A model generated the notes under the pieces. That model was not told the origin of the DNA. It worked only from the letters and a program-made list of their open reading frames with translations, and searched no databases. A stretch of 64,000 nt of DNA from DATDFB01 sp035276475 (lineage in GTDB: Bacteria > Acidobacteriota > Thermoanaerobaculia > Gp7-AA8). How positions within the stretch are numbered: the stretch's first letter is position 1; every line of letters begins with the position of its first letter. The DNA lies in the NCBI GenBank assembly GCA_035276475.1, contig DATELQ010000036.1, positions 24,310 through 88,309 of the forward strand. Direction: 5' to 3'. Positions 62,604 to 64,000 of this stretch are shown here, piece after piece. Both the position numbers and the translations under genes were made by a program.

Positions 62604-64000
62604 TCACCGCGGAATCTCCAGGTCCTTGCGCGCGAAGCCCGCGACGTCGCTGCCGACGACGCGCACGAGCGCCTTCGCCGCGTAGCGGCCCGGCGGCAGC
62701 GGGAAGCGCTGCCGGATCGCGAACGGACTCTCGCTCAGAAACTCGCGCGCCTTCTCGTGATCGACGTTGAAACGCGTGTGCGACCAGCTCGCGACGACGT
62801 TGTTTTCGTCGAAGACGTAGAAGAACGCATCGAGCAGCGTCGCGCCGTCTTTGCCGAGGGCGAGGACTTCCGGGCCGGGAAGACGCGCGGTGATGATGGT
62901 CTGCTTCGCGTCGCGCGCGACGTCGAGATCGACGTTGATCCCGTTCTGCGCGATGTCGTTCATCAGCACGTCGGCGAGGAAGAGCGCGTTGCTCGCCGGC
63001 GCCGCGCCGTCGTCGGTCGAGTAGCCGCGGCGATAGCGCACGACGGTGCCGAACGGCTGATTGCGCACGCGCACGGTGATCGCGTTGTCTTTCTTGTCCG
63101 TCGCGGGCGGAGTGAAGCCGAGGATGTAGGTGACGCTCTGCTGCTTGCGCAGACTGTCGAGCGACGGCGCGAACGTGCCGCCGGTGGCGAGGGTCAGGTC
63201 CCAGAACGGGCCGCGCGTGTCGGGAGGAGAGGCGGAGCTCCACGGAGCCGCGAGGCCGGCGATGTCGATCGCGTCGAGCATCACACCCGCGCTCCGATAC
63301 CGTCGATGCAGACGGTCGAGAAAGGTGTAGTACTCGCCACGATCGAGAAGGGAGCCGCCCCAGTCGGTGGTCAGGAGGACGACGTGCTTCACGCCGCTCA
63401 GCGGCGCGAGTCGTTCGGCGAGGTCGCCGAGATCGGAGACGCTGCGCGTGTGCACGGCGATCTGACCTTCGCGCTCCATCTTGTCGTACTGCCGTTCGAG
63501 CGCGGCCGAGAGCGCCGCGCTGCGCGAGCCGCGAAGCTGCACGCCGCCGTCGATCGTGTTGAGCGCCGCGTCCTCCGCGAGCTTGTCGCTCGCGGTGTTC
63601 TGCCACGTCATGCGCTCGGATCGCAGCATGGCCAGATTGAACGCGTCGCCGGCCATGCTCACATTCAGCGTGACGATCGCGCGCCGCACGGCCGCGCGGT
63701 CATTTGTGAACGGAACGGCGAAGCGGATGCCGTCGCGCTTCACGACGGCGACGGCGAAGGTGTCGCCCGGACCCGCCTCGTCGACGAAGCGCAGCGCCGA
63801 CTCCTTCGCGCGATAGATGTAGATCGTCGACGAGTTGAGGGTGTCGAAGAGGAGCACGAAGAGGCGCCGCCGGTGCAGATCGACCGGGGCGTTCGCCGCG
63901 GGCGCACTGCCGTCATCGACGACGACGTCGAACGAGTCGATCGTCTGCGGCTGCCCGTTCACGAAGAGCTGAAAGTCGTCCTTCGTCAATCCGGAGACGA
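62604..64000 (-). CDS. VWFA-related acidobacterial protein (5' truncated by window edge)
   Basis: The C-terminal 465 residues of a protein whose start lies beyond the right edge. The first visible codons read VSGLTKDDFQLFVNGQPQTIDSF, the beta-strand motif that opens VWFA-related proteins abundant in Acidobacteriota. A von Willebrand A domain follows (LFVLLFDTLNSS carries a DxxNSS MIDAS-like motif, with the second part HVVLLTTDWGGSLLD), then ILGFTPP and a beta-rich C terminus. The TTG at 63989 is not a start. These are typically exported adhesion-like or metal-binding proteins of unknown role. Confidence 0.88.
   Translation of the reverse strand, partial: VSGLTKDDFQLFVNGQPQTIDSFDVVVDDGSAPAANAPVDLHRRRLFVLLFDTLNSSTIYIYRAKESALRFVDEAGPGDTFAVAVVKRDGIRFAVPFTNDRAAVRRAIVTLNVSMAGDAFNLAMLRSERMTWQNTASDKLAEDAALNTIDGGVQLRGSRSAALSAALERQYDKMEREGQIAVHTRSVSDLGDLAERLAPLSGVKHVVLLTTDWGGSLLDRGEYYTFLDRLHRRYRSAGVMLDAIDIAGLAAPWSSASPPDTRGPFWDLTLATGGTFAPSLDSLRKQQSVTYILGFTPPATDKKDNAITVRVRNQPFGTVVRYRRGYSTDDGAAPASNALFLADVLMNDIAQNGINVDLDVARDAKQTIITARLPGPEVLALGKDGATLLDAFFYVFDENNVVASWSHTRFNVDHEKAREFLSESPFAIRQRFPLPPGRYAAKALVRVVGSDVAGFARKDLEIPR

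Overview
The window looks like a chromosome segment of a GC-rich, Gram-negative bacterium, most likely Acidobacteriota and possibly a Thermoanaerobaculia-like lineage. The evidence is an acidobacterial-style VWFA-related protein at the right edge, a sedolisin (S53) protease, a TolB-propeller/amidohydrolase fusion, MCE/Mla lipid transport, a PagL-type lipid A deacylase, beta-barrel and LolA-like proteins, and frequent GTG/TTG starts. The taxon is inference. I see no rRNA, tRNA, CRISPR array, prophage or transposase. Coding density is very high. No gene-free stretch exceeds about 225 bases, and many neighbours overlap by 1 to 35 bases.

Layout. 1-10.1 kb: a [2Fe-2S] ferredoxin, an erythromycin-esterase-like hydrolase, a 1137-residue PD40/amidohydrolase protein divergent from a TMTC-like GT-C/TPR membrane protein, QueA, MoaB/MogA, a NamZ-like muramidase and a cupin. 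10.2-17.2 kb: an RluA-type pseudouridine synthase, a small NTF2-like protein, a 1293-residue NtrY-like kinase, a CAP protein and a CPDC-type flavin oxidoreductase, ending in a 21-bp minisatellite. 17.4-20.6 kb, minus strand: a multicopper oxidase, a small cupredoxin-like protein and an unknown. 20.6-25.4 kb: MprF/LpiA, an unknown helical protein and two tandem AcvB/VirJ hydrolases. 25.4-28.0 kb: small lipoproteins, a SWIB protein, a PagL-like protein and GluQ-RS.

28.1-33.4 kb: an ABC ATPase, FtsX-type permease, LolA-like protein and outer-membrane barrel in one operon, followed by a NarL-type two-component pair. 33.5-38.6 kb: two large secreted proteins sharing near-identical C-terminal modules. 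38.7-47.7 kb: glycogen phosphorylase, a putative HExxH protein, a TIG-domain membrane protein, a sugar epimerase, Kbl, cysteine dioxygenase and a secreted unknown. 47.7-59.6 kb: PurA, then a long minus-strand series containing PBP1, a VioB-like ferritin-fold protein with an unknown partner, MlaE-MlaF-MlaD, Ugd, Uxs and a small membrane protein. 59.7-64 kb: a CoaA-like kinase, Rho, EngB and a truncated VWFA protein.

Two themes recur. First, much of the content serves the cell envelope: aminoacyl-phosphatidylglycerol synthesis with probable hydrolysis, lipid A deacylation, Mla transport, a Lol-like export cassette, peptidoglycan enzymes and UDP-xylose supply. Second, the transcriptional architecture is extremely compact. 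Many operon-leading starts have a TAnnnT element only 6-15 nt upstream and no Shine-Dalgarno sequence, suggesting leaderless transcription, and several divergent pairs have overlapping -10 elements between starts 15-28 bp apart. The intergenic regions hold several palindromic elements. Two of them share a 19-nt core between inverted hairpin arms.
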